Shown here in pieces: positions 16,541-26,649 of a DNA stretch of 64,000 bases. The notes beneath the pieces are model-generated. The model saw only the letters and a list, made by a program, of their open reading frames with translations. It was not told where the DNA came from and did no database searches. The translations under genes were made by a program, and so were the position numbers. Every line of letters starts with the position of its first letter. The first letter of the stretch is position 1. The stretch covers positions 682,001-746,000 of the forward strand of contig NZ_CP127251.1 of NCBI RefSeq assembly GCF_030285925.1. Reading direction: 5' to 3'. The stretch is from Devosia sp. YIM 151766. Lineage in GTDB: Bacteria; Pseudomonadota; Alphaproteobacteria; Rhizobiales; Devosiaceae.

Positions 16541-17815
16541 TTAGCGGGCGAGAACGGTGTTGATGTCGGAGCAGAGATCGGCGGTGGCGCCGGCAATGTC
16601 CTTCTGGCCAAGAGCCACAGCCTGCACCGCCTTCTGGATCGTGTCGACCTCCAGTTGGCCCATCTGCGGGATGGCTTCGCTTGGATATTGATAGGCGCGA
16701 GCGTCCTGCAATTGCTCGACGAAGAGAGGATAGGGGAACTCGGTCCAGGGCTCGCCTTGCGCCAGCGAAATGCTGCCCGGGATGAAGCCGCCGGCGATAG
16801 CCAGTTCCTTGAAGGCCTCGCCATGAGTGGCGAACATGATGAACTGGCCCGCCGCATCCTTCGCGTCGGAGGCATTCCACATGACCAGTGGCCAGCCGCC
16901 AAGGAAGCCGGAGCGGTTGACCGGACCTGCCGGAACTTTGGCGATGTCGACCTGATCAAGCCATTCGGGCTGTTCGGTCTGCAGATCGCGATAGAGGCTG
17001 GGATGCATGAGGATCATGCCATAGCGGCCATCGAGAAAACCGCGCTGGAAGGCGTCGCCATTCATGCTGGCGGCGTCCGGATGGGTCGAGCCATCGAGCG
17101 CGATACCGGCATAGACCTCGAGCGCCGCCTGAAATTCCGGGCTGTCGAAGCCGCAGGTGCCGTCATCGTTGAGCATGCGGGCGCCATAGCCCAGATAGGC
17201 GCTCATGAAATTGTGCACGGTGAAATAATCGAGGCTGGTCGCCAGCGCGATGCCGTAGACCCCGTCGGGCGTGCCTTCGGTGAGCGTCTTGGCGGTGGCG
17301 CGCAATTCGTCCCAGGTTTCCGGCGGAGCGTTGGGATCGAGCCCGGCCTGCTCGAACAGGTCCTTGCGGTAATAGAGCGCGCGGGTTTCGACGGCGATGG
17401 GCGAGGCCCACCATTGGCCGCCGAGATTGTAATAGCCCTTGTCGCCCGGCCAGATGTCGGAGGCGACATCGGTGCCGTGCTCGGCATCATAAGCGGCGAA
17501 GGCGTCGTCGAGTGGCGCCAGCGCGCCGATGGCCTGAAACTGGGCCACGACATTGTTGCCCAGCATGGACACGTCCGGCAGGCCGCCGGTGGTCAAGGCC
17601 GTCACCAGCCGCTGCTGCTGTTCCGACCAAGGCACGATTTCCATGACGACATCGATGCCCTCATGGCTGGCTTCGAAAGCCTCGATGATCGCCTCCCAGG
17701 CGGCGATGTCGTTCGGATTGGTGGAAAATTGCCAGAAGGTCACCGTTTCGGCGAAAGCCGGCGCAGTGAGCAAAGTCGTGGCGAGCGCGGTCGCCGCAAG
17801 CAAAGTATGCCGCAT
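16541..17815 (-). CDS. Sugar ABC transporter substrate-binding protein, family 1
   Basis: A 424-residue periplasmic protein with a signal peptide (MRHTLLAATALATTLLTAPA) cleaved after AFA. The mature start ETVTFWQFSTNPNDIAAWEA is typical of SBP_bac_1 sugar binders. The motif WSEQQQRLVTALTTGGLPDVSML, near residue 65, is the usual conserved block. It is the first gene of the importer operon, with a LacI-type operator in its upstream region. A ligand cannot be named; the two enzymes of the operon hint at a sugar degraded through hydroxypyruvate or tartronate semialdehyde. Confidence 0.92.
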   Translation of the reverse strand: MRHTLLAATALATTLLTAPAFAETVTFWQFSTNPNDIAAWEAIIEAFEASHEGIDVVMEIVPWSEQQQRLVTALTTGGLPDVSMLGNNVVAQFQAIGALAPLDDAFAAYDAEHGTDVASDIWPGDKGYYNLGGQWWASPIAVETRALYYRKDLFEQAGLDPNAPPETWDELRATAKTLTEGTPDGVYGIALATSLDYFTVHNFMSAYLGYGARMLNDDGTCGFDSPEFQAALEVYAGIALDGSTHPDAASMNGDAFQRGFLDGRYGMILMHPSLYRDLQTEQPEWLDQVDIAKVPAGPVNRSGFLGGWPLVMWNASDAKDAAGQFIMFATHGEAFKELAIAGGFIPGSISLAQGEPWTEFPYPLFVEQLQDARAYQYPSEAIPQMGQLEVDTIQKAVQAVALGQKDIAGATADLCSDINTVLAR

Positions 17816-17874
17816 GAAAGTCCTCCCTGAAAAACTCGTGCGTCACCGACGCGCTATTTCCCTAAAAGCGCATG

Positions 17875-17888
17875 TGTCATCGTTGACA
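17875..17888. promoter_or_regulatory. Candidate LacI-family operator
   Basis: TGTCATCGTTGACA has 5-bp perfect arms and the central CG of LacI-type operators. It lies 60 nt upstream of the binding-protein gene, just downstream of a plausible minus-strand -35 (TTGACA) located 17 nt from TAGCAA, so binding would block the importer promoter. The adjacent LacI regulator is the obvious partner. Confidence 0.55.
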
Positions 17889-17935
17889 TATGAAATTGCT
17901 AGCACGCGATATGCGGTGTGTCAAACTGCCACGGG

Positions 17936-18988
17936 TCAGATGAATTTGCCCGTGGACTGGCGGACGACGAGCGTGGTGTCGAGGACGATCTCACTGGGCA
18001 TTTCGCGCTTCTCGATGGCGGCAAGCGCCATGTCGAATCCAGCCCGTCCCAGAGCCGCCAGCGGCTGGGCCACTGTGGTCAATTGCGGCGCCAGATAGGC
18101 CGCCAGCGTGTCGTCGAAGCCCACAACCGATATGTCTTGCGGTACGCGCTTGCCGGCTTGATAGAGCGCCTGCAAAACCCCCACGGCCAGAATATCGCAG
18201 GTGGCAAAAATCGCGGTGGGCGGCTTGGGCAATTGCATCAATGCCTCGGTATGCCGCCGACCATCGGCGCCGCATTGATCGTTCGCCAGATCGTAATACT
18301 GGCCCAGCCGCACATAATTGGACTGCACGTCGAGCCCATGATCGGCCATGCCGTCGCCATAGGCCGCCAGCCGGTCTTCTTCCACCGAGCGCTGGCGCGC
18401 CGCGTCGCGGCTATAGAGAACCGGATCGCCGCCGACAAAGGCGATGCGTTCATGGCCGAGGCCGACAAGGTGGTCTATGGCCGCGCGGGCACCCACGTAA
18501 TTGTCGACCCGGACGAAACTTGCCGATTGGGTCGAGGACCGTTCGATCTCGATGGCGGGAATGCCGGCGCCGGCCAGGATTTCCACATTCTGGGCGCTGG
18601 CGGCCGTACAGAACAGCACGGCATCGACCCGCTGGGCGATAAAGGTTTCGATGCCGTGGCGTTCATAGCTCTCGCTGCCGCCATGATTGAAGATCACCAC
18701 GCGATAGCCCGCGGCGATGGCCGCCGCCTCGACCGCATGGGCGACGCTGACGAATAGCGGATTGACGGTGATGGCGGTGATCATCAGGCCGATGGTGAAG
18801 GTGCGTTGCGTCCTCAGCCCCCGCGCCACGACATTGGGCCGGTAATTTGTGGCCGTGACCGCCGCCAGCACCTTCTCGCGCGCTTCGTTGGAAATATAGC
18901 CCTGCCGCTTGAGGACGCGGTTGACCGTGGCCGTGGAAACCCCGGCCAGCTTGGCAACTTCGATCAGCGTGGCGGACTTTCGGCTCAC
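17936..18988 (-). CDS. LacI-family transcriptional regulator
   Basis: A 350-residue repressor with the N-terminal helix-turn-helix TLIEVAKLAGVSTATVNRVL and a sugar-sensor domain ending DISVVGFDDTLAAYLAPQLTTV. I place the start at a GTG (VSRKSATL) preceded by GGAAGAGG; a longer reading from 19060 lacks conservation. It is transcribed in the same direction as the binding-protein gene and 120 nt upstream of it. The palindrome in that gap suggests it represses the importer and its two enzymes until the sugar appears. Confidence 0.88.
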   Translation of the reverse strand: MSRKSATLIEVAKLAGVSTATVNRVLKRQGYISNEAREKVLAAVTATNYRPNVVARGLRTQRTFTIGLMITAITVNPLFVSVAHAVEAAAIAAGYRVVIFNHGGSESYERHGIETFIAQRVDAVLFCTAASAQNVEILAGAGIPAIEIERSSTQSASFVRVDNYVGARAAIDHLVGLGHERIAFVGGDPVLYSRDAARQRSVEEDRLAAYGDGMADHGLDVQSNYVRLGQYYDLANDQCGADGRRHTEALMQLPKPPTAIFATCDILAVGVLQALYQAGKRVPQDISVVGFDDTLAAYLAPQLTTVAQPLAALGRAGFDMALAAIEKREMPSEIVLDTTLVVRQSTGKFI

Positions 18989-19074
18989 GAACACCTCTTC
19001 CGGGGGTTCATTACAGGAATGGCGGGGTTCTGCAAAGAAAGTCGCGGCTGGCCCCGCCATGCGATGCAGTAAAG

Positions 19075-19851
19075 TCAGGAACCCGGCTGCGCCGCCAGCA
19101 CCGTTCGGGCAATATCAACAAAGCCCAGGCCGGCCGGACGGGCGGATATCCATCGCGGCTTGGCGGCCAATTGGTCCAGAACCGGCATGATATTGGCGAC
19201 GCCGAAGGCGTTGCGGAAGAAGCCGAACATCGGCGCGTCATTGCGCGAATCGCCCACAAAGGCGGTGCTCGCCGCAATCTCGCCCGGGGCAATGTCGAGT
19301 TCGCCGAGCAGCCGTTCGCTCATGGTGCGCTTGTCATAGCTGCCGATCCAGGTGTTCAGATGGATCGAACTGATGGCGACGCTGGCCCCGGTCATGCGGA
19401 TATTGTCCGCCAGCGCATCGACCTCCCGCCGCCCATGCCCCCCGATGTCGATGGCGATATCGGCGAGCCGGAATGGCTGGTCATGGGCCAGCGAAAAGGG
19501 GCCAAGCAGCGGTCCGAGCCTGTCCATGAGCTCGGCCTGGCGCCGCGCCTGGAGCGCCTGGTCCTCCCAGAATTCGGTTTGCACCCTGCCGTCGCGCAAC
19601 TTCATCACGAAGGCGCCGCTTTCCCCGATGGCCGCCGCGACCGGCCAGGCGCGCACGATATGCTCGCACCAGCCGGCCGATCCGCCAGTCACCGGCACCA
19701 AGGCGATGCCGGCGTCGTGCAGGTCCCACAAGGCCTGATAGGTCTCGGGCAGCAGGCGGCCCTGAGTGGTCAACGTATCGTCGATGTCGGTGAACAGATA
19801 TCGCACCTCCCGCAATTGTTCGGGCAGGGGCGAGGGGCCGTGAAACGTCAT
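19075..19851 (-). CDS. HAD-IIB family phosphatase
   Basis: A 258-residue haloacid-dehalogenase-superfamily hydrolase. Motif I is FTDIDDTLT (nucleophile Asp22, acid Asp24), motif II VPVTGGSAGW, and motif IV AFVGDSRNDAPMF. The insert pattern matches the Cof/mannosyl-phosphoglycerate-phosphatase branch (IIB). Its start overlaps the DeoR stop (ATGA), making it the last gene of the ugp transcription unit. In that setting a glycerol-phosphate or related sugar-phosphate substrate is plausible but unproven. The alternative upstream start at 19869 is less likely. Confidence 0.8.
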   Translation of the reverse strand: MTFHGPSPLPEQLREVRYLFTDIDDTLTTQGRLLPETYQALWDLHDAGIALVPVTGGSAGWCEHIVRAWPVAAAIGESGAFVMKLRDGRVQTEFWEDQALQARRQAELMDRLGPLLGPFSLAHDQPFRLADIAIDIGGHGRREVDALADNIRMTGASVAISSIHLNTWIGSYDKRTMSERLLGELDIAPGEIAASTAFVGDSRNDAPMFGFFRNAFGVANIMPVLDQLAAKPRWISARPAGLGFVDIARTVLAAQPGS

Positions 19852-20618
19852 GCCTGCTGCTCGTCGCATAGCACGACCTGCGTTCCTGCTTCAGTCAGGG
19901 CCGTGGCCGTGGCATCGTCGGGGAGGCGGTCCGTGAACAGGCAATTGAACCTGCCGAAGGGCACCACGCGCACCGCGGCATTGCGTGTCCACTTGCTGAG
20001 GTCGGCGACGAGGAACCGTGTCCGCGAATTGGCGATCAGGGTCGTAGTGGTCTGTGCCTCGCTGTAACTGAAGTCGAGCACGCCCTTTTCCGCGTGCAAT
20101 GCGCCGGCGCCGACAATGGCGTAGGAAGCATAGAATTTTTCGAAAAAGTGCAATGTATCGGTGCCCACGACATCCCGGTCATTGTGGCGCAATTGCCCGC
20201 CGGTCATCAGCACCTCGATCTGCGGCGCCTCGCAGAGCATCAATGCCACATCGATATTGTTGGTGACGACACGCAGGCCATTGTGTTCGCGCAACGCCTG
20301 CGCCACGAATTGCACCGTGCTGCCGATCCCCATGAAAACGGTCGAGCCCGGCTCGATGGCGGCGGCCACCCGTCGGGCGATGCGCTGCTTGGCCGCGCTG
20401 TTGAGGGCGGCGCGCGCATTGATGGAGATGTTGTTGGCCTCGACCGGCGCATCGACGCCGCCATGAAACCGGCGAGCGTAACCCAGATCGCACAACGCGT
20501 TGATATCGCGGCGAATGGTCTGCGTCGTCAGGCCGTAGCGAGTGGCGAGCGCCTCGATATATTGGGCACCCTCCGTTTCGACCAGAGCCAGAATGTCGCG
20601 TTGCCGGCCAGACAGCAT
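19848..20618 (-). CDS. DeoR/GlpR-family transcriptional regulator
   Basis: A 256-residue regulator with an N-terminal winged helix (RQRDILALVETEGAQYIEAL, recognition helix TTQTIRRDINAL). Its C-terminal DeoR sensor domain has the phosphosugar-binding block VFMGIGSTVQFVAQAL. It lies between the glycerophosphodiesterase and HAD phosphatase genes and is cotranscribed with ugp genes. GlpR-type members sense glycerol-3-phosphate, which UgpQ would release. The palindrome at 25711-25728 resembles a GlpR operator, so feedback control of the whole operon is likely (inference). Confidence 0.85.
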   Translation of the reverse strand: MLSGRQRDILALVETEGAQYIEALATRYGLTTQTIRRDINALCDLGYARRFHGGVDAPVEANNISINARAALNSAAKQRIARRVAAAIEPGSTVFMGIGSTVQFVAQALREHNGLRVVTNNIDVALMLCEAPQIEVLMTGGQLRHNDRDVVGTDTLHFFEKFYASYAIVGAGALHAEKGVLDFSYSEAQTTTTLIANSRTRFLVADLSKWTRNAAVRVVPFGRFNCLFTDRLPDDATATALTEAGTQVVLCDEQQA

Positions 20619-20636
20619 TTGCCGTCCATCCTCTCT

Positions 20637-21383
20637 TTATTCGAGGAAAACCTTGGGGTTGTCGGTGATGACGCCGGTAAGGCCGGCATCCCAGAACGAA
20701 ACCAATTGCACCGGGTCATTGCAGGTCCATGCCCGCACCTTGATGCCACGTTCCCGCATTTGCTCCAGCAAACCGATACTGACGGCCTTGTAGTGCATAT
20801 GTATGGTCGTCGCTGGAATAGCGGCCAATTGCTGCTCCCAATCCTCGGGCACCTGTCCCCAGAGCATGGCCATTTCCAGTTCCGGCTCCAGGGCATGCAT
20901 GGCCTTCAGCGCTGCGGCGTCGAAGCTCGAAATCATTATCCGGGTCGACGATGAACGCTTGGCGATGTCGGCCTGCACGGCGCGCACCAATTGGTCGAGC
21001 GATTGATGATGCGCATGCTGCTTGATCTCGACATTGGCGTTGAGACCTAATTCGCCCAGCGCCACGATGGTTTCGGCCAGGCTGGGAATGCATTCGCCGG
21101 CGAAACGCGGATCGAACCAGGTTCCGGCGTCAAGGGCGCCGATCTGCTCCCGGGTCAAGGCGCCCAGCGATCCCGTGCCGGAAGACGTGCGGTCCACGCT
21201 GCCGTCATGGATGACAACAAGCTGGCCATCGGCGCTGAGAGCCACGTCGAGCTCGACCCATTGCGCGCCCTGTTCGGCGGCGGCGCGGAAGGCCGCGACG
21301 GTGTTTTCCGGCGCCACTGCGGAAGCTCCGCGATGGGCCTGGACTTCGTCGCGCTTGGGACCGGGTAGAGAAGAAATTGTCAT
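20637..21383 (-). CDS. ugpQ: Glycerophosphodiester phosphodiesterase
   Basis: A 248-residue GDPD enzyme that hydrolyses glycerophosphodiesters to glycerol-3-phosphate and an alcohol. The catalytic and metal residues of the family can be read: HRG at residues 17-19, PENT, the ELD segment, and VIHDGSVDRTSSGTG with the second catalytic His. There is no signal peptide, so it acts in the cytoplasm on diesters brought in by the Ugp importer. It lies 17 nt after ugpC and before the DeoR regulator, as in ugp operons of other proteobacteria. Confidence 0.93.
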   Translation of the reverse strand: MTISSLPGPKRDEVQAHRGASAVAPENTVAAFRAAAEQGAQWVELDVALSADGQLVVIHDGSVDRTSSGTGSLGALTREQIGALDAGTWFDPRFAGECIPSLAETIVALGELGLNANVEIKQHAHHQSLDQLVRAVQADIAKRSSSTRIMISSFDAAALKAMHALEPELEMAMLWGQVPEDWEQQLAAIPATTIHMHYKAVSIGLLEQMRERGIKVRAWTCNDPVQLVSFWDAGLTGVITDNPKVFLE

Positions 21384-21400
21384 GATCGGTGCAGTTCGCC

Positions 21401-22447
21401 CTAGAGGATGTCCGTCCGCATGCCGGTCTGCGCGTTGAACGGGTGCAGGTCGGTGGCGCGGGCATGGACTGTGACGTTCGATCCCTCGGTGATTTCCGGT
21501 CTTCCGGGGACGCTGACCACGATGGACTGGCCGGTCGACTGAAGCCGGACATGCAGATGGCTCTCGCCGCCGATGGGTTCGAGCAATTCGGCGACCGCCT
21601 CGAGCGACAGGGACGTTTCCGCCGACCGCTCCAAGGTACAGGCGTCGGGGCGGATGCCCACAATGTCGGTTCCCGCCGGCAGACCAAGCGCGGTCTGATC
21701 GCCGGCCAGCGACGATACGGAGATGAGGTTCATCGGCGGTGAGCCGATGAAACTGGCAACGAACAGGGTGGCCGGACGGTCATAGACCTCGGTGGGCGTA
21801 CCGATCTGCTCCACCAGACCGCCATTCATCACCACCAGCCGGTCGGCCAGGGTCATGGCTTCGAGCTGATCGTGGGTGACATAGAGGCTGGTGGTCTTGA
21901 GCCGGCGCTGCAGCTTGCGGATCTCGACGCGCATCTGTACGCGCAGCTTGGCGTCCAGATTGGACAGAGGCTCGTCGAACAGGAAAGCCGCCGGTTCGCG
22001 CACGATGGCGCGGCCCATGGCGACCCGCTGGCGCTGACCGCCCGATAGCTGGCGCGGCTTGCGATCGAGAAAGGCGCCGATTTCGAGAATGTCGGCGGCC
22101 TCCTGTACGCGACGATTGATCTCTTCGCGCGGCGTTCCCCGGTTCTTGAGGCCATATTCGAGATTTCCGCGCACCGTCATATGCGGATAGAGCGCGTAGT
22201 TCTGGAACACCATGGCGATGTCACGCTCGGCCGGTTCGGCCTTGACGACATCGCGGCCGCCAATCTCGATGTGACCGGAGGTCACCGTCTCGAGGCCGGC
22301 GACCATGCGCAGCAGCGTGGACTTGCCGCAGCCGGACGGCCCGACCAGCACGATGAGCTCGCCATCCGCCACGTTGAGATTGACGCCTTTGACGGCCGGA
22401 ACGTTGCCGTAACTCTTCTGGAGATCGATGAGATTGATCGTGGACAT
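21401..22447 (-). CDS. ugpC: Glycerol-3-phosphate ABC transporter ATP-binding protein
   Basis: A 348-residue ATPase with Walker [10 protein letters not shown], signature LSGGQRQRV, Walker [12 protein letters not shown] and switch [10 protein letters not shown], followed by a TOBE-type regulatory domain ([11 protein letters not shown]). It lies 3 nt after the UgpE-type permease gene. By itself it could serve any CUT1 importer; naming it UgpC rests on the neighbouring UgpQ and on the binding protein. Confidence 0.88.
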   Translation of the reverse strand: MSTINLIDLQKSYGNVPAVKGVNLNVADGELIVLVGPSGCGKSTLLRMVAGLETVTSGHIEIGGRDVVKAEPAERDIAMVFQNYALYPHMTVRGNLEYGLKNRGTPREEINRRVQEAADILEIGAFLDRKPRQLSGGQRQRVAMGRAIVREPAAFLFDEPLSNLDAKLRVQMRVEIRKLQRRLKTTSLYVTHDQLEAMTLADRLVVMNGGLVEQIGTPTEVYDRPATLFVASFIGSPPMNLISVSSLAGDQTALGLPAGTDIVGIRPDACTLERSAETSLSLEAVAELLEPIGGESHLHVRLQSTGQSIVVSVPGRPEITEGSNVTVHARATDLHPFNAQTGMRTDIL

Positions 22448-22450
22448 GGC

Positions 22451-23299
22451 TTATTTCTCCGTTTCCACGAGGCCTTTGACGAACAGGCGCTGCATGAAGA
22501 TGACGACGAGGACGGGGGGCAGCATGGCCAGGATGACGGCGGCCATCACCAGATGCCAGAGCGGCTCGGAATCGGCGCTGGCGGCGAGCCGCTTGATGCC
22601 CATGACGATGGTGTAATAGCGGCTGTCGGAGGTGACGAGCAGCGGCCACATATATTGCACCCAGCCGAAGATGAAGAGGATGACGAAGAGCGCTGCAATA
22701 TTGGTCCGGCTCAGCGGCAAGAGGATATCGCGGAAGAATTTCATCGGTCCCGCGCCGTCGACCCGCGCCGCTTCCATCAATTCATCCGGAATGGTGAGGA
22801 AGAACTGGCGAAACAGGAACGTGGCCGTGGCCGAGGCGATCAGCGGCAGGATCAGGCCCTGATAGGAATTGAGCATGCCCAGATTGGCCACCACCGCGAA
22901 AGTGGGGATGATGCGCACCTCGACCGGCAGCATCAGGGTGATGAAGATGATCCAGAACGCGAGCAGGCGGAACGGAAACTTGAAATAGACGATCGCATAG
23001 GCCGAGAGCAGCGAGATCGCGATCTTGCCCACCGCGATGGCCACGGCCATCACCAGCGAGTTCATCATCATCACCCAGATCGGCGGCGCGCCGGAGCTGG
23101 ACAGGCCCTCGTTCCAGATGATGCTGTAGTTCTCGATCATATGCGGGCCCGGCAGCAGCGGCACGAGGCCACTGACGAACTGGCCCGGCCCATGCGTGGA
23201 GGCGATGAAGGCCAGATAGACCGGAAACACCACGATGACGACGCCGGCGATCAGCACCAGATGGGTCAGGAAGGTGAGAATGGGTCGGTTTTCAACCAT
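22451..23299 (-). CDS. ugpE: Glycerol-3-phosphate ABC transporter permease
   Basis: A 282-residue MalG/UgpE-type permease beginning MVENRPILTFLTHLVLIAGVVIVVFP, with six hydrophobic segments. The coupling loop DELMEAARVDGAGPMKFFRDI is near residues 172-192, and the C-terminus contains LPPVLVVIFMQRLFVKGLV. It sits between ugpA and ugpC with small gaps, consistent with one transcript. Confidence 0.9.
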   Translation of the reverse strand: MVENRPILTFLTHLVLIAGVVIVVFPVYLAFIASTHGPGQFVSGLVPLLPGPHMIENYSIIWNEGLSSSGAPPIWVMMMNSLVMAVAIAVGKIAISLLSAYAIVYFKFPFRLLAFWIIFITLMLPVEVRIIPTFAVVANLGMLNSYQGLILPLIASATATFLFRQFFLTIPDELMEAARVDGAGPMKFFRDILLPLSRTNIAALFVILFIFGWVQYMWPLLVTSDSRYYTIVMGIKRLAASADSEPLWHLVMAAVILAMLPPVLVVIFMQRLFVKGLVETEK

Positions 23300-23312
23300 T
23301 TCGGCTCAACCC

Positions 23313-24197
23313 CTAATACTGTACGCGGCGTTCCACGAAGCGGAACTGCACGACGGTGAGAGCGATGACAATCAGCATGAGGATGACCGATTGGGCGGTT
23401 GAAGAGCCGATATTCAGGTTCAATACGCCGTCGGTATAGACCTTGTAGACCAGGATATTGGTCGCCTGGGCGGGGCCGCCCATCGTGGTCGCATCGACAA
23501 TGCCGAATGTGTCGAACATGGCGTAGTTGATATTGATGATCAGCAGGAAGAAGGTCGTCGGCGAGATCAGCGGGAAAATGATGGTCCAGAAGCGCTTGAA
23601 CGGCCCGGCTCCGTCGATGGCGGCAGCCTCGTTGAGCGATTGCGGCACTGATTGCAGACCGGCGACGAAGAACAGGAAATTGTAGGAAATCTGCTTCCAG
23701 GCCGCGGCGATGATGATCAGGATCATCGCCTGATTGCCGTCGATCCGGTGGTTCCAGCTGATGCCCAGGCCGCGCAGGATATAGGGCGCCAGGCCGATGG
23801 ACGGATTGAAGATAAACCACCACAGAATGCCCACCACCACCGGGGCCACTGCATAGGGCCAGACCAGCAGGGTCGTGTAGACCTTGCCCGAGCGCAGCAG
23901 CCGATTAACGGCGACGGCCAGGAGCAGGGAAATCGCCATGGAAAGCAGCGTCACCGAAATGGCGAAGATCGCGGTGCGGCCCAAAGAGCCAAGGTAATTG
24001 GGATCGGAGAAGATGCGCCGGTAATTGTCGAACCAGATGAAGGTGGTCCGGAAACCGAACGGGTCTTCGCGTTCGAACGAGGACTTCACCGCCTGCAGGG
24101 CCGGCCAGATGAAGAAGATCAGCGTGATCGCCAATTGCGGCGCCAACAACGCGTAGGGCAGCAGCTTGTTGGGAAAAATGGTGCGTTTGGTCTGCAT
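23313..24197 (-). CDS. ugpA: Glycerol-3-phosphate ABC transporter permease
   Basis: A 294-residue MalF/UgpA-type permease. The start at 24197 ([11 protein letters not shown]) is chosen because GAGGA precedes it at good spacing. Six helices follow, and the coupling loop reads [21 protein letters not shown]. The segment [21 protein letters not shown] is typical of UgpA. It follows ugpB across a stable hairpin. Confidence 0.9.
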   Translation of the reverse strand: MQTKRTIFPNKLLPYALLAPQLAITLIFFIWPALQAVKSSFEREDPFGFRTTFIWFDNYRRIFSDPNYLGSLGRTAIFAISVTLLSMAISLLLAVAVNRLLRSGKVYTTLLVWPYAVAPVVVGILWWFIFNPSIGLAPYILRGLGISWNHRIDGNQAMILIIIAAAWKQISYNFLFFVAGLQSVPQSLNEAAAIDGAGPFKRFWTIIFPLISPTTFFLLIININYAMFDTFGIVDATTMGGPAQATNILVYKVYTDGVLNLNIGSSTAQSVILMLIVIALTVVQFRFVERRVQY

Positions 24198-24263
24198 GGG
24201 TCCTCGCACGGCCCGCCGATGGATAGCCGGCACGGGCCATCCATCCGCTCAGCGCATGGAAAA

Positions 24264-24288
24264 CGGGGCCGGAATTGCTCCGGCCCCG
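24264..24288 (-). other. Strong intercistronic stem-loop between ugpB and ugpA
   Basis: A perfect 10-bp stem (CGGGGCCGGA pairing with TCCGGCCCCG) with a 5-nt loop lies 11 nt after the ugpB stop. No T-tract follows, suggesting attenuation or 3'-end protection of the ugpB message. Confidence 0.6.
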
Positions 24289-24298
24289 ATAGCGATCA

Positions 24299-25624
24299 TT
24301 ACTGATTGGTCGTTTCGAATTCGCGCAGGATTTCGTTGCCGCGAGCGACAGCGGAATCGAGGGCTTCCTGGGCGGTCTTCTGGCCGGCGAGCAGGGCTTC
24401 GAATTCCTCGTCGACCACGGTGCGAGCCTGGCTCAGATTGCCGAAACGGATGCCCTTGGAATTGGCGTTCGGCGTGCCGCGGGTGATCTGCTCGATCGCC
24501 ACGTCAGCGCCCGGGTTTTCTTCGTAATAGCCCTGTTCCTGGCCCAATTCGAACGCCGCATTGGTGATCGGCAGATAGCCAGTGAACTGATGCCAATCGG
24601 CCTGCACGTCGGACTGGCTGAGATAGGTGAAGAACTCGGCGACACCCTTATAGACGTCGTCGTCCTTGCCATTGAGCACCCACAGCGTCGCGCCGCCGAT
24701 GATCGAGTTCTTGGGCTCTTCGATCTCGTCGTCATAATAGGGCAGGGGTGCAAAGCCGACTTCGAAATCCCTCGAATTGGCGATCACGCCAGCGCGGGAG
24801 CCCGAGGAGTTCATGTAGATGGCGCATTCGCCGGAATAAAATTTCGGCGCGGCATCAGGACCGCCGACCGGACCACCATATTGGTAGAGACCTTCATCCG
24901 ACCATTTTTTGAGGTTTTCCCAATGCTTGGCCTGGAGCGGACCGTTGAAGGTGAATTCGGTGCCGAGGCCGCCGAAGCCATTTTCAAGCGTGCCATAGGG
25001 CTGGTCGTGGATGGCCGAGAGGTTTTCCAGCTGGATCCAGGACACCCATGCCGTGCTCAGGCCGCAATTGGCGGCGCCGGAATCGACGATCTTGTTCATG
25101 TAGTCCTCGACCTCGGCCCAGGTCTTGGGCGCGACTTCGGGATCAAGGCCGGCTTCGGCGAAGGCGGTCTTGTTGTAGTACATGATCGGGGTGGACGAGT
25201 TGAACGGCAGCGACAGGATGTTGCCGTCGGTGTCCGAGTAATAGCCTACGACCGGCGCGAGAAAGGCGCTCGGGTCCCAGGGCTGGCCGTTTTCGGTCAT
25301 CAGCTCGTAAACCGGCTTCACGGCGCCCTTGGCGGCCATCATGGTGCCGGTGCCCACTTCGAACACCTGCACGATTGCCGGCTGCTCGTTGGCGCGGAAC
25401 GCCGCGATCGCAGCAGTCAGCGTTTCGGGATAGGTGCCCTTGTAGGTGGTCACGACCTTGTAGTCCGACTGGCTGTCATTGAAGCCCTGGGCGATTGATT
25501 CCAGCTTCTTGCCCAATTCGGCATCCAGCGCGTGCCACCAGCTGATTTCAGTCTGCGCGAAAGCCGGATTCGCCGACAGCACGGCGGCCAGCCCGACGGA
25601 CAGGCACAATACGTTCTTGAACAT
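24299..25624 (-). CDS. ugpB: Glycerol-3-phosphate (glycerophosphodiester) binding protein
   Basis: A 441-residue family 1 periplasmic binding protein. The start at 25624 (MFKNVLCLSVGLAAVLS) follows AAGGGAGTGAGT, and the signal peptide is cleaved after ANPAFA. The mature start TEISWWHALDAELGKKLESI and the block SRAGVIANSRDFEVGFAPLPY strongly resemble UgpB. It leads the operon ugpB-A-E-C-Q-deoR-HAD. Upstream are a candidate Pho box and a GlpR-like palindrome, which would give phosphate-starvation induction and substrate-level control. Confidence 0.9.
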   Translation of the reverse strand: MFKNVLCLSVGLAAVLSANPAFAQTEISWWHALDAELGKKLESIAQGFNDSQSDYKVVTTYKGTYPETLTAAIAAFRANEQPAIVQVFEVGTGTMMAAKGAVKPVYELMTENGQPWDPSAFLAPVVGYYSDTDGNILSLPFNSSTPIMYYNKTAFAEAGLDPEVAPKTWAEVEDYMNKIVDSGAANCGLSTAWVSWIQLENLSAIHDQPYGTLENGFGGLGTEFTFNGPLQAKHWENLKKWSDEGLYQYGGPVGGPDAAPKFYSGECAIYMNSSGSRAGVIANSRDFEVGFAPLPYYDDEIEEPKNSIIGGATLWVLNGKDDDVYKGVAEFFTYLSQSDVQADWHQFTGYLPITNAAFELGQEQGYYEENPGADVAIEQITRGTPNANSKGIRFGNLSQARTVVDEEFEALLAGQKTAQEALDSAVARGNEILREFETTNQ

Positions 25625-25710
25625 ACTCACTCCCTTATTATTGCGCCGGGACCCCCACGTCCCGATCTTGGTGGCATATGACAGCATCGAATCTTCCTTT
25701 GCAAACAGGA

Positions 25711-25728
25711 AATGTTCATTTGAACATT
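25711..25728. promoter_or_regulatory. GlpR/DeoR-like palindromic operator upstream of ugpB
   Basis: AATGTTCA and TGAACATT form perfect 8-bp arms separated by TT. The ATGTTC half-site matches the half-site of GlpR operators. It is centred about 95 nt upstream of ugpB, and the DeoR-family gene of the same operon is the natural partner. Confidence 0.55.
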
Positions 25729-25782
25729 TTTGAAGAAGCGGTCGACTCTTCAGTGACCTGCTGAAGCTTCTAAATCAGGCGC

Positions 25783-25800
25783 TTAGCAGTTTTGTGACAG
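25783..25800 (-). promoter_or_regulatory. Candidate Pho box upstream of ugpB
   Basis: Read on the minus strand, CTGTCAC AAAA CTGCTAA aligns with the PhoB consensus of two 7-mers (CTGTCAT-like) separated by 4 nt, with a good first half and a weaker second half. It lies about 160 nt upstream of ugpB, a PhoB target in many proteobacteria. Confidence 0.4.
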
Positions 25801-25890
25801 TCGGCCAGAGCCTGTGAATATCTTCATTGCCGGGGGTGCTGCGTTCATGTGAACACGCAGATAAGGGCGTGGGGCCAGCGGGCTCCAGGA

Positions 25891-26645
<755 letters not shown>

Positions 26646-26649
<4 letters not shown>

